This document shows positions 19,184-26,583 of a stretch of 64,000 nt of DNA, in pieces. Within the stretch, counting starts at the first letter, position 1, and the number at the start of each line of letters is the position of its first letter. The DNA is from Subtercola frigoramans (GTDB lineage: Bacteria > Actinomycetota > Actinomycetes > Actinomycetales > Microbacteriaceae), in the NCBI RefSeq assembly GCF_016907385.1, contig NZ_JAFBBU010000001.1:2790001-2854000 (forward strand), in the 5' to 3' direction. The notes under the pieces were generated by a model that was not told the DNA's origin, did not search any database, and worked only from the letters and a program-made list of their open reading frames with translations. The position numbers and the translations under genes were made by a program.

Positions 19184-19189
19184 ATTGTA
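19184..19189 (-). promoter_or_regulatory. -10 box of the riboswitch/terC transcript
   Basis: TACAAT on the minus strand (19184-19189), within TGTACAATCT, is a near-perfect sigma-70 -10; transcription would start about 19177, just before the riboswitch AAGGGGAGTA. The -35 is not clear. Confidence 0.55.
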
Positions 19190-19215
19190 CAGGAACTCCC
19201 CCGTACCCTTCGGGT

Positions 19216-19980
19216 ATGGCCAAACCCCAAACGACCATTCCTCCCCTCCTCAATCCTCGCGTCTACCAACCGCAGAGCGCCGGAGTGAAGGGCATCGGGT
19301 ATCTCATTTTCTTCAGCCGCTGGCTGCAGGCACCGCTGTATCTCGGGCTCATCGTCGCCCAGCTGATCTACGTTGTGGTCTTCGTCATCGAACTGGTGCA
19401 CCTGGCCGAGACGGTGATCAAGGACCCGTTGCACATCGACGAGGCCGTAATCATGCTCGCCGTGCTCGGCCTCATCGACGTCGTGATGATCGCGAACCTG
19501 CTCATCATGGTCATCATCGGCGGGTACGAGACGTTCGTTTCGAAGATCGACATCGACGGGCATCCTGACCAGCCGGAGTGGCTGTCGCACGTGAACGCGA
19601 ACGTGCTCAAGGTGAAGCTGGCGATGGCGATCATCGGCATCTCGTCGATCCACCTGCTGAAGACGTTCATCGAGGTCGGCGACATCGGTGCACCCGACGC
19701 CGAAGACGACAGCGTCACCGGCGAGAGCTACACCGGCGAGGGAGTCTTCTGGCAGGTGATCATCCACAGCGTGTTCATCCTGTCGGCCCTGGCCTTGGCG
19801 TTCATCGACAAGATGTCGCAGAACCGTGGTCACGAGCAGTTCGCCGCGATAGGCGCGGGAGCGCCCTTCACGGAACTGCCGGGCGCTGTCGGTTCAGCAA
19901 GTGCCGGCACCCCGATCGCCGGTTACCTCATCGACGGCAGATTCGTCGAGGCGTCGCGCGTCACTCCGTCCGAGAAATAA
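19216..19980 (+). CDS. UPF0114 (YqhA-like / TIGR00645) membrane protein
   Basis: 254 residues; about four transmembrane helices. Family blocks: SRWLQAPLYLGLIVAQLIY, VLGLIDVVMIANLLIMV, IIGGYETFVSKID and MAIIGISSIHLLKTF, closely matching E. coli YqhA. Function unknown. The start ATG at 19216 opens MAKPQTTIPPLLNP; the open frame before it covers the riboswitch region and is not coding. Compared with E. coli YqhA there are N- and C-terminal extensions, including an acidic insert (PDAEDDSVTGES). Divergent from the terC-type gene with a shared promoter region. Confidence 0.88.
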   Translation: MAKPQTTIPPLLNPRVYQPQSAGVKGIGYLIFFSRWLQAPLYLGLIVAQLIYVVVFVIELVHLAETVIKDPLHIDEAVIMLAVLGLIDVVMIANLLIMVIIGGYETFVSKIDIDGHPDQPEWLSHVNANVLKVKLAMAIIGISSIHLLKTFIEVGDIGAPDAEDDSVTGESYTGEGVFWQVIIHSVFILSALALAFIDKMSQNRGHEQFAAIGAGAPFTELPGAVGSASAGTPIAGYLIDGRFVEASRVTPSEK

Positions 19981-19983
19981 CGC

Positions 19984-20046
19984 AATCGTCGGCCCTGGAT
20001 CAGACCGACGCACTATTTGCGTCGGATTGACTCAGGGCCGACGATT
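19984..20046. terminator. Long hairpin between convergent genes
   Basis: aatcgtcggccctg (19984-19997) pairs with cagggccgacgatt (20033-20046), and inside it ccgacgca pairs with tgcgtcgg around the loop ctatt. It sits between the convergent UPF0114 and padR genes and is likely a bidirectional terminator. Confidence 0.75.
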
Positions 20047-20064
20047 CGTCGCCATGACCTCTCA

Positions 20065-20808
20065 CTACCGTGCGGACAGGTTCATGTGAAGTTCGGCCTG
20101 GATTCGGGTCAGTTCTTCAGTGAGCCGTTGCACCGCCTGGGGTGACACGGCCCCCTTCGCGGCGTGCTTGCGCAGGTCGGCGCGAACCTTCGCCCGGAAC
20201 GTCGCGAGTACCGTCTCCGCCTCACGCAGCGCGTCGGTGTTGCCCCGACGCTGCTCGTCGGACGTCGGGGCACTCGGAGACGAAGCACCGGCGGTTCCTG
20301 TGGGCGAGCCTGATTCTGCGGAGGTGGATTCTCCCGCAGCGTCACCAGCCGCAGACCCACTTGGCGTTCCCGAAGACGGCCCAGCATAGCTGCGCCCGGT
20401 GTTCGCGCGGGTGTCGGTGCGCGACGCCTCACGGGCGGCAGAGGCGAGGTCGGCGCGGAGGCTCCGCATGGCCGAGTTCACGCCGGCGCGAACACTGTCG
20501 GCGAGCATCCGTACCGTATCTGTGACGTTGTCTTCGATCGAGTCGAGTTCGTCGCCGCGGGCGGCAAGCTCAGCGCGGCCGGCGTCGGTGATCTCGTAGA
20601 TGGTCTTGCGGCCATCGGCGGATTTCGTGACGAGGCCCTCCCCCTCGAGTTTGGCCAGGCGGGGGTAGATGGTGCCGGCGCTCGGGCTGTACGTTCCTCC
20701 GAAGCGGTCGCTGAGCGCCTGGATCAGTTCATAACCATGGCGAGGATGCTCGGCGAGCAGACTGAGCAGGTACAACCGCAGGTGGCCGTGGCCGAAGACG
20801 GGGTTCAC
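20065..20808 (-). CDS. PadR family transcriptional regulator
   Basis: 247 residues from a GTG that overlaps the DUF4097 stop (GTGA). The N-terminal winged helix contains LRLYLLSLLAEHPRHGYEL and YSPSAGTIYPRLAKLEGEGL, then the wing ADGRKTIYEITDAGR. A Ser/Gly/Thr-rich linker (about residues 130-180) separates it from a C-terminal helical segment likely to mediate dimer contacts. PadR proteins repress their own operon; two palindromic boxes flank the promoter upstream of the partner gene, consistent with autoregulation. Confidence 0.9.
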   Translation of the reverse strand: MNPVFGHGHLRLYLLSLLAEHPRHGYELIQALSDRFGGTYSPSAGTIYPRLAKLEGEGLVTKSADGRKTIYEITDAGRAELAARGDELDSIEDNVTDTVRMLADSVRAGVNSAMRSLRADLASAAREASRTDTRANTGRSYAGPSSGTPSGSAAGDAAGESTSAESGSPTGTAGASSPSAPTSDEQRRGNTDALREAETVLATFRAKVRADLRKHAAKGAVSPQAVQRLTEELTRIQAELHMNLSAR

Positions 20809-21695
20809 GCGCTGGCCTGCGATTCGTGTTCTGCGGCCGCGTCGGGTTCGACGGTCGCGCCAGCGTCGGGAGTCGTTTCACCCGAGGCCGGGGCGCCAGA
20901 TGCACGCCGGATCGACGTGATGTCGCCCGAGACGGAATTGGCGTGGACTTCGACGAAGCGGCCGTCGAGGGTGCCCGTGGTGAAGTTGTTGCCCTTGCCG
21001 TGGGTTCCCCGGAACGTCGAGCCGTCAAGAGAGAGCACTCCGGAGACGGTGTTCAGGTTGTACCGCGCCCCGAGTTCGGCATCGAGACGCACGGTGAAGT
21101 CGCCGCTCACGGTGTTGTTGTCGAGGGTGTCGACGTCTCCATCGAGGTCGAGGAAGACGTTGGCGGCAACGCCGTCGCAGGAGAATCGGCGCACCTGCCC
21201 GCTCACCGTGATGTCGCCGGAGACGGTGTGAACGGCCACGACGCCATGGTGGTCGCTCACCGAGATCTCGCCATTGACGGTGTTAAGTTCGAGGTCGCCG
21301 GTGACGTTGTCGATGACGACATCGCCCGAGACCGTGCTGATGCGCGCGTCGTTGGTCATGCCCGAGATGAGTGCACTTGCTGTCACCACACCGAACTTCA
21401 TCGCGACGTCACGGGGAACGAGAAGGCTGATGTCGGCCTTCGCCGAACCTCTGAACGACGCGAACACGTCGATGAAGTTGTCCCAGCGCAGTTGCGGGTG
21501 ATCGATTTCGAGCAGGTCGCCATCGATCGAGACCTTCAGGTCTTTGCCCTGCACGGAGTGGATCTCGACGCGCGCACCCGGCTCGTCGTGGCCGATCACG
21601 TCGATCTTGCCGCCGATCAGACTGATTTTGACCGAGCGCACAAGCTCGAGGTCGATGATCTTCGGCCCATTCACGAGCCATTTCTCCAGCGCCAT
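20805..21695 (-). CDS. DUF4097 beta-strand repeat protein
   Basis: 296 residues, no signal peptide. Residues about 60-260 form repeated short strands with TVSGDVVIDNVTGDLELNTV, HTVSGDITVSG, NTVSGDFTV and NSVSGDITSI: the regularly spaced (T/S)VSGD motifs of the DUF4097 adhesin-like right-handed beta helix. Function unknown; such proteins are often encoded with PadR or anti-sigma-type regulators. The last ~30 residues are low complexity (GETTPDAGATVEPDAAAEH). First gene of a two-gene operon with padR. Confidence 0.87.
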   Translation of the reverse strand: MALEKWLVNGPKIIDLELVRSVKISLIGGKIDVIGHDEPGARVEIHSVQGKDLKVSIDGDLLEIDHPQLRWDNFIDVFASFRGSAKADISLLVPRDVAMKFGVVTASALISGMTNDARISTVSGDVVIDNVTGDLELNTVNGEISVSDHHGVVAVHTVSGDITVSGQVRRFSCDGVAANVFLDLDGDVDTLDNNTVSGDFTVRLDAELGARYNLNTVSGVLSLDGSTFRGTHGKGNNFTTGTLDGRFVEVHANSVSGDITSIRRASGAPASGETTPDAGATVEPDAAAEHESQASA

Positions 21696-21714
21696 GCCGA
21701 TCTCCCATCGTCAA

Positions 21715-21785
21715 ACGCGATATATCGCGTGTTGGTATGAAAGAACGGTACGTCAGGCGGCGCCCCAAGTCAAGCTATATCGCGT
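21715..21785 (-). promoter_or_regulatory. Promoter and paired operator boxes of the DUF4097-padR operon
   Basis: A perfect 16 bp palindrome ACGCGATATATCGCGT lies at 21715-21730 and the same half, TATATCGCGT, recurs at 21776-21785. Between them, on the minus strand, are TTGACT (-35, 21768-21773) and TACCGT (-10, 21745-21750) with 17 nt spacing. One box is just upstream of the -35 and the other just after the predicted start site, the expected arrangement for repression. Binding by the adjacent PadR protein is inferred. Confidence 0.7.
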
Positions 21786-21868
21786 TTCTTCACCGAAGCC
21801 TCGGTGCTGGTGAATGTTTTGCGCGCGCCGACGGCCAGCAGGCCCTGGCGCACGCGCACGCGTAACTG

Positions 21869-22171
21869 CTACTCGCGGGCAACGACCCGGGGATGATCGC
21901 GCCAAGCTGGCATCGTTGCCAGGTACTGCAGCGTGGCCCGCTCGGCCTCCTGCTGCGTCTCGCCCGGGTTCGCGCGAAGCTGCCACTGGGTCATGCGGCT
22001 GAAGCGATCATCGAAGCTCTGCAACGCGCCTGTCTCATCGGTGCAGTGGTCGCAGTACTCCCCGGATTCGATGGGCATTCCGCAACTCAGGCAGGTGAGC
22101 ATGGTGCTGGTGTCGGTGCTGATCTCCGTACCGGTGGTGGTGTTGGTGCTGACCGTGCTGATGGTGCTCAT
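21869..22171 (-). CDS. Small zinc-ribbon protein
   Basis: 100 residues. After a Thr/Ser-rich N-terminus comes CLSCGMPIESGEYCDHC, a CX2C-X9-CX2C zinc site, followed by the helical FDDRFSRMTQWQLRANPG region. This resembles the putative zinc ribbon family (zf-ribbon_2 type). AGGGGA is correctly placed upstream of the ATG at 22171; an internal ATG directly before the zinc site is an alternative start. Function unknown, possibly nucleic-acid or protein binding. It stands alone between padR/DUF4097 and ligC. Confidence 0.75.
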   Translation of the reverse strand: MSTISTVSTNTTTGTEISTDTSTMLTCLSCGMPIESGEYCDHCTDETGALQSFDDRFSRMTQWQLRANPGETQQEAERATLQYLATMPAWRDHPRVVARE

Positions 22172-22286
22172 AAGAATCCCCTCTCACTTGCGAACAACTA
22201 TCGACCCCTGAGCATCTCTCGTCAAGCCCTTTTCGCGCTCCCTCCATTCCCTGTCGCAATGCCGGAGACGAGAGGATGATCGAACC

Positions 22287-23339
22287 ATGATCCCCTCCGC
22301 CACCGCGCCCGTCGCACCGATGCTCGCGAAAGCCGTCGAGAGCGTTCCCGCACCGGATTCGGTGGCGGGTGGGCTCAGTTATGAACCCAAGTGGGACGGG
22401 TTTCGCGGCATCGTTTACTTTGACGGAACGACGGTCGAAATCGGCAGCCGCGGCTCGAAGATGCTCACGCGATACTTTCCCGAACTCGTCGCCGCGTTCG
22501 TCACGCAGCTGCCCGGCCCCTGCGTTCTCGACGGCGAGATCGCGGTCCGCACCGGGGCCAGCGGCGCCGAACGTCTCGACTGGGAGGCGCTTTCTGCGCG
22601 CATCCACCCGGCGGCCAGCCGTATTGCCAAATTGAGCGTCGAGACTCCGGCACTGTTCGTAGCCTTCGATCTGCTCTCGGTCGGCGATGTGAGCTGCCTC
22701 GACCGGCCTTTCAGCGAACGACGGGCCGCTCTCAGCGAACTCGGCACGCACCTGTCAGCGCCTCTGCACCTCTCGCAGACGACCTCAGATGTCGAGGTCG
22801 CGCGGCGCTGGCTCGTGGAATTCGAGGGCGCGGGGCTCGATGGCGTGGTCTCCAAGCCGTTGGCAGCTACGTATTCCCCGAACAAGCGCGTCATGCTCAA
22901 GACGAAACACCATCGCACCGCCGACGTGGTCGTGCTCGGCTACCGGATCCATGCCAGCGGCGCCGGCGTGGCCTCGCTGCTGCTCGGGTTGTACGACGAC
23001 GAAGGGGCCCTGCAGAGCGTGGGCGGCGCTTCGGCCTTCACCGACGTGCGCCGGCGCGAGCTCGTCGATGAACTGGAACCGTTCGTGCTGCGAGATGCCG
23101 CGGGCGAGATCGTTCGCGGTGAAACAGAGCGCAACAGGTTCTCGGGCAGCAAAGACCTGTCGTTCGTGCGGCTCGCGCCCACCCTCGTCGCCGAGGTGCG
23201 TTACGACCAGATGGAGGGTTCGCGCTTTCGCCACACCGCCCAGTTCTTCCGCTGGAGACCCGACCGCGACGCCTCGTCGTGCACCTTCGAGCAACTCGAC
23301 CGAGCCATCGCCTACGACCTCAGCGAGGTTCTCGCCTGA
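22287..23339 (+). CDS. ligC: ATP-dependent DNA ligase, LigC type
   Basis: 350 residues. Adenylation domain with the nucleotidyl-lysine motif I YEPKWDGFR (KWDG), motif III-like LFVAFDLLSV, motif IV GLDGVVSKPL and motif V MLKTKHHRTADVVVLGY, followed by an OB-fold domain. This compact architecture without nuclease or polymerase domains is that of mycobacterial LigC. Mycobacterial LigC acts with a stand-alone primase-polymerase in gap-filling/base excision repair (established for that genus). Here the LigD-polymerase gene converges on it with a 6 nt gap. Confidence 0.92.
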   Translation: MIPSATAPVAPMLAKAVESVPAPDSVAGGLSYEPKWDGFRGIVYFDGTTVEIGSRGSKMLTRYFPELVAAFVTQLPGPCVLDGEIAVRTGASGAERLDWEALSARIHPAASRIAKLSVETPALFVAFDLLSVGDVSCLDRPFSERRAALSELGTHLSAPLHLSQTTSDVEVARRWLVEFEGAGLDGVVSKPLAATYSPNKRVMLKTKHHRTADVVVLGYRIHASGAGVASLLLGLYDDEGALQSVGGASAFTDVRRRELVDELEPFVLRDAAGEIVRGETERNRFSGSKDLSFVRLAPTLVAEVRYDQMEGSRFRHTAQFFRWRPDRDASSCTFEQLDRAIAYDLSEVLA

Positions 23340-23345
23340 GACTCA

Positions 23346-24383
23346 CTACTGCGGGTCGGCAGCGGCCGGCTTGCGGGCACGGGAGGGCTGCACCCGCGGG
23401 GGTTCGCCGGGCATCTTCGGGAAGTCGGGAGGGAAGGGCAACTCGCCCAAGCCCGCCTCGAGGTCGCGCGCCCACCAGCCGAGCAGCACGTCGAGGGTAC
23501 CAGGATGCTCGTGCAAAGCCTTCCACGGGTCACCCACCGTACGCAACCGCTCCGGCACAGTCAGAATCGTGTAGCTCTTCGGGTCCGCCGCGACGAGTTC
23601 ATCCCACTCGAGCGGACACGAGACGGCAGCCCCCGGCAGCGCCCGTGGGCTGTACGCGCCGGCCATCGTGCGGTCACGGTTGGCCTGGTTGAAGTCCACG
23701 AAGATGCGCGCACCGCGCTCCTCCTTCCACCAGGCGGTGGTGACGGCTGCGGGGAGGCGTCGCTCGAGCTCGCGGGCTGCCGCGATGACGGCGTGCCGAA
23801 CATCCAGAAACTCGACCGCCGGCTCGATCGGCGCGAACACGTGGATGCCCCGGTTGCCCGAAGTCTTGACGAACGCCGTGAGCCCGGCCTCTGCGAGCAC
23901 CGCGCGAAGCTCGAACGCCACCGGGATGGCGTCGCCGAAGTCGGTGCCCGGCTGCGGGTCGAGGTCGATGCGGAGCTCGTCGGGATAGTCGCTCTTCTCA
24001 GCGCGAGACGCCCACGGGTGGAAGACGACCGTGTTCATCTGCACCGCCCAGACTGCAGCGGCGGGTTCGTCGATGACGAGCTGCGGATGCGTGCGCCCAC
24101 TCGGATACACGACCGGCACCGCCCGCACGAAGTCAGGCGCGCCCCTCGGCGGGTTCTTCGAGAAGAACTGTTCGCCATCGATGCCGCCAGGGAATCGCTG
24201 CAGCGACATTGGGCGGTCGCCGTTGGCCCGCAGGAACGCTTCGCCGACCTCGACAATGTAGTTTGCCAGGTCGAGTTTCGTGATTCCGGGTTCCGGCCAG
24301 AGCACGCGGCTGGGGCTCGACAGGCGCACGTCACGCACGCCGTTCGGGCCATCGACACTCAGCATCACCGCTTCGCTTGCCAT
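23346..24383 (-). CDS. LigD-type primase-polymerase (stand-alone)
   Basis: 345 residues from the ATG at 24383 (another in-frame ATG is 4 codons upstream). Archaeo-eukaryotic primase-like polymerase domain: RIDLDPQPGTDFGDAI gives the DxD metal-binding pair, KTSGNRGIHVFAPI the conserved SGxxGxH, and RTMAGAYSPRALPGAAVS the C-terminal block. It lacks ligase and nuclease domains, so it is PolD/Prim-PolC-like. It fills short gaps and can add ribonucleotides in homologues. Tail to tail with ligC; no ku gene is in this window. Confidence 0.9.
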   Translation of the reverse strand: MASEAVMLSVDGPNGVRDVRLSSPSRVLWPEPGITKLDLANYIVEVGEAFLRANGDRPMSLQRFPGGIDGEQFFSKNPPRGAPDFVRAVPVVYPSGRTHPQLVIDEPAAAVWAVQMNTVVFHPWASRAEKSDYPDELRIDLDPQPGTDFGDAIPVAFELRAVLAEAGLTAFVKTSGNRGIHVFAPIEPAVEFLDVRHAVIAAARELERRLPAAVTTAWWKEERGARIFVDFNQANRDRTMAGAYSPRALPGAAVSCPLEWDELVAADPKSYTILTVPERLRTVGDPWKALHEHPGTLDVLLGWWARDLEAGLGELPFPPDFPKMPGEPPRVQPSRARKPAAADPQ

Positions 24384-24540
24384 GAGTAACAACATACTCG
24401 CCGAGTTCCCGGCGGTCACGGGGGCGGGCGTTGTGGACCGGTCGGGGAGGGGAGCTTGACTGCGCGGCAGACGGGAGAACGGGGGAAGAGTTGCTGGGGT
24501 GGTGTCGTACCGGCCGCTCGAGGGGAGGCATGATCGAAGG

Positions 24541-25377
24541 GTGACGACAACTTCGCGAATCCTGGTGCTCGACTTCGACGGCACCGTCTGCCTCGGCGAC
24601 GGGCCGGTATTCAGCTACGCCCGCCTGCTCGACAAATCGCTCGGGCACGAGGCGATCTTCGAGCACCATGCCTCCGAAGTGCAGGTTCCAGGAGAACCGG
24701 ATTCCGGGCTGCCGCCGCACCGACATGGGCTCATCCGTGCGGCGGTGGGCGCGTATCTCGATGGCAGCCAAGGGCCTGCGCGCGCCGAATCGCCCATGGA
24801 GGGGCCCCGGGGCGGCGATGTGCTGCCGGCACTGCTCGACGCGCTGGCCCTGGTCGCGGGGAGCGCAGACGGGTATGCGGCCGCTGAGAGGCTGGCCCGG
24901 GCATCCGGAATCACCGACGCCGAACTCTCGGCCGCGTACGCAGGCAGCCGCGACGAGCTGGCGTCAGGCATGATCGAGACGTACGCGCCCGCCGGCCTCG
25001 GCGAGTTGCTCGCGGGGCTACCCGAGCAGGTGCACGTCGTCCTCGTCACCAATGCACCGCGCAACGGCGTCGAGCAACAGCTCGAAACACTGGGGCTCGC
25101 CGGATTCTTCGACGAACTGGTGACCTCGGCTGGCAAACCGGCTGGCATGCGGGCCATTCTCGAAGGCTTGCTCGAGGCGCACGACCTCGCCGACTCGCCA
25201 CAGCGGCTGCTCAGTGTGGGCGACATCTGGCGCAACGACCTCGAACCGGCCGTGGCGCTCGGCTGCGAGACGGCGCTCATCGAACGCTTCGCGGCCCGGG
25301 ATGCCCGGCCGACCTACCGCGCGCCCCTCATCGAGCAGCTCTACCCCGCGATCACCGCTTGGGCGACCAGCTTCTGA
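24541..25377 (+). CDS. HAD family hydrolase
   Basis: 278 residues from the GTG at 24541; the open frame before it is unconserved. HAD motif I is ILVLDFDGTVCLG with the nucleophile Asp, motif II VVLVTNAPR, motif III Lys in TSAGKPAG, and motif IV SVGDIWRNDLEPA. Phosphatase-like activity on a small phosphorylated metabolite is likely but the substrate is unknown. The cap region (about residues 60-130) contains a Pro/Gly-rich loop. Convergent with the adenine deaminase gene. Confidence 0.85.
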   Translation: MTTTSRILVLDFDGTVCLGDGPVFSYARLLDKSLGHEAIFEHHASEVQVPGEPDSGLPPHRHGLIRAAVGAYLDGSQGPARAESPMEGPRGGDVLPALLDALALVAGSADGYAAAERLARASGITDAELSAAYAGSRDELASGMIETYAPAGLGELLAGLPEQVHVVLVTNAPRNGVEQQLETLGLAGFFDELVTSAGKPAGMRAILEGLLEAHDLADSPQRLLSVGDIWRNDLEPAVALGCETALIERFAARDARPTYRAPLIEQLYPAITAWATSF

Positions 25378-25389
25378 GTTCTGGCCCCG

Positions 25390-25458
25390 CCACGGAATAG
25401 TCCAGGCACGGCGCCGCGTGCAGACTGCACGTGCGAATCCGCGTGGACTATTCCGTGG
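25390..25458. terminator. 15-bp inverted repeat between convergent genes
   Basis: ccacggaatagtcca (25390-25404) is perfectly complementary to tggactattccgtgg (25444-25458), with a 39 nt spacer that itself contains gcacgtgc. A decayed third copy (gtggactgctccgtcgtgg) follows at about 25462-25480. Position between the convergent HAD and deaminase genes suggests a bidirectional terminator; the spacer is long for that role, so it could instead be a small repeat element. Confidence 0.6.
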
Positions 25459-25514
25459 TCGCGTGGACTGCTCCGTCGTGGGCCACGGCTCGAACCGGGC
25501 TCGATCCCTCGGGC

Positions 25515-26522
25515 TCAGCCGTGCTTCTTGCCCCAGGCGGCAATCTCTTCGCGCAGCTCGTCTTTGCGCGCGTCGGAGGCGAACGACGCCGTGACCGAGT
25601 TCAGTGCGAAGCCGGCCATCGCGAGGTTGTCGTAGCCAAAGGTCTGTTGAATGGCGAGGTAGTTGTCGCCGACGTAGCCGCCGAAGTACGAGGGGTCGTC
25701 GGAGTTGATGGTGACGAGCAGCCCGGCCTCGATCATCCGGGGCAGTGGATGATCGGCCATCGTCGGCACACCGGCCAACCGCACCGTCGACAGTGGGCAC
25801 ACCGTCATGGGCACCTGCGCAGCCCGCAGCCGCTCGACGAGCTCGGGGTCTTCGAGGCTGCGGATGCCGTGGTCGACCCGCTCCACTTTCAGGAGGTCGA
25901 GCGAACCCGAGACGTATTCAGGGCCGCCCTCCTCGCCAGCGTGGGCCACGGCGTGCAGCCCCAGCCCGCGGGCGTGGGCGTACACCTGCTCGAACAGCTC
26001 TGGCGGGTAACCGACCTCGGTCGAGTCGAGGCCCACGCCGATCAGATCGTCCACCCGGTGGGCCACAGAGTCGAGCAGCGCAAAGGCCGACTCGACCGGC
26101 AGGTCGCGCAGGAAGCACATGATGAGGCCGCCCGTGATTCCCCACTCCTCGTGCGCCTCGGCGAGCGCCGAAAGCAGTCCGTCGATCACCGCGTCGACGG
26201 GCACCCCCCGGGCTGTGTGGCCCTGCGGGTCGAAGAACATCTCGACGTGGCGCAGACCCTGCTCGTGCGCCCGCGTGAGGTACGCCGCGGCCAGGTCGTG
26301 GAAGTCCTGTTGCGTGCGCAGTACCGCCCCGCACTCGAAGTAGAGGTCGAGGAACGGCTGCAGGCTGGTGAAGTCGAGCCGACTGCGGATGTCGTCGACG
26401 CTGGCGAAGGGCAGCTCCATGCCATTGCGCTCAGCCAGGGCGAAGACCATCTCGGGCTCGAGGGTCCCCTCGATGTGCAGGTGCAGCTCGGCCTTGGGCA
26501 GCGTGTACATGGCGTTCGTCAT
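25515..26522 (-). CDS. Adenine deaminase (adenosine deaminase-like family)
   Basis: 335 residues. Zinc amidohydrolase of the adenosine deaminase superfamily. The first metal motif is LPKAELHLHIEGTLEPE, then EMFFDPQGHTARGVP, LDSTEVGYPPELF, AVAHAGEEGGPEY (His and catalytic Glu), VERVDHGIRS and ITINSDDPSYFGGYV-like TINSDDPSYFGGY. These variants match the bacterial/fungal adenine deaminase subgroup (Aah1-like) rather than adenosine deaminase, so conversion of adenine to hypoxanthine is the best call. Last gene of a leftward cluster behind the amidohydrolase; an intergenic repeat separates the two. Confidence 0.85.
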   Translation of the reverse strand: MTNAMYTLPKAELHLHIEGTLEPEMVFALAERNGMELPFASVDDIRSRLDFTSLQPFLDLYFECGAVLRTQQDFHDLAAAYLTRAHEQGLRHVEMFFDPQGHTARGVPVDAVIDGLLSALAEAHEEWGITGGLIMCFLRDLPVESAFALLDSVAHRVDDLIGVGLDSTEVGYPPELFEQVYAHARGLGLHAVAHAGEEGGPEYVSGSLDLLKVERVDHGIRSLEDPELVERLRAAQVPMTVCPLSTVRLAGVPTMADHPLPRMIEAGLLVTINSDDPSYFGGYVGDNYLAIQQTFGYDNLAMAGFALNSVTASFASDARKDELREEIAAWGKKHG

Positions 26523-26545
26523 GGGTAACAGTCTCTCGTATCGGG

Positions 26546-26583
26546 GGGTTTCGATACAGCACGCTTCGCGCGCCTACTCAACC
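26546..26583. repeat. Second copy of the gggtttcgatac / ctactcaacc repeat
   Basis: gggtttcgatac (26546-26557), then gcttcgcg and cctactcaacc (26573-26583), the same ordered blocks as at 11378-11412. The element enters the 3' end of the neighbouring amidohydrolase gene: its ggttgagtag on the minus strand supplies the last two codons (Val, Glu) and the TAG stop of that gene. Confidence 0.75.
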
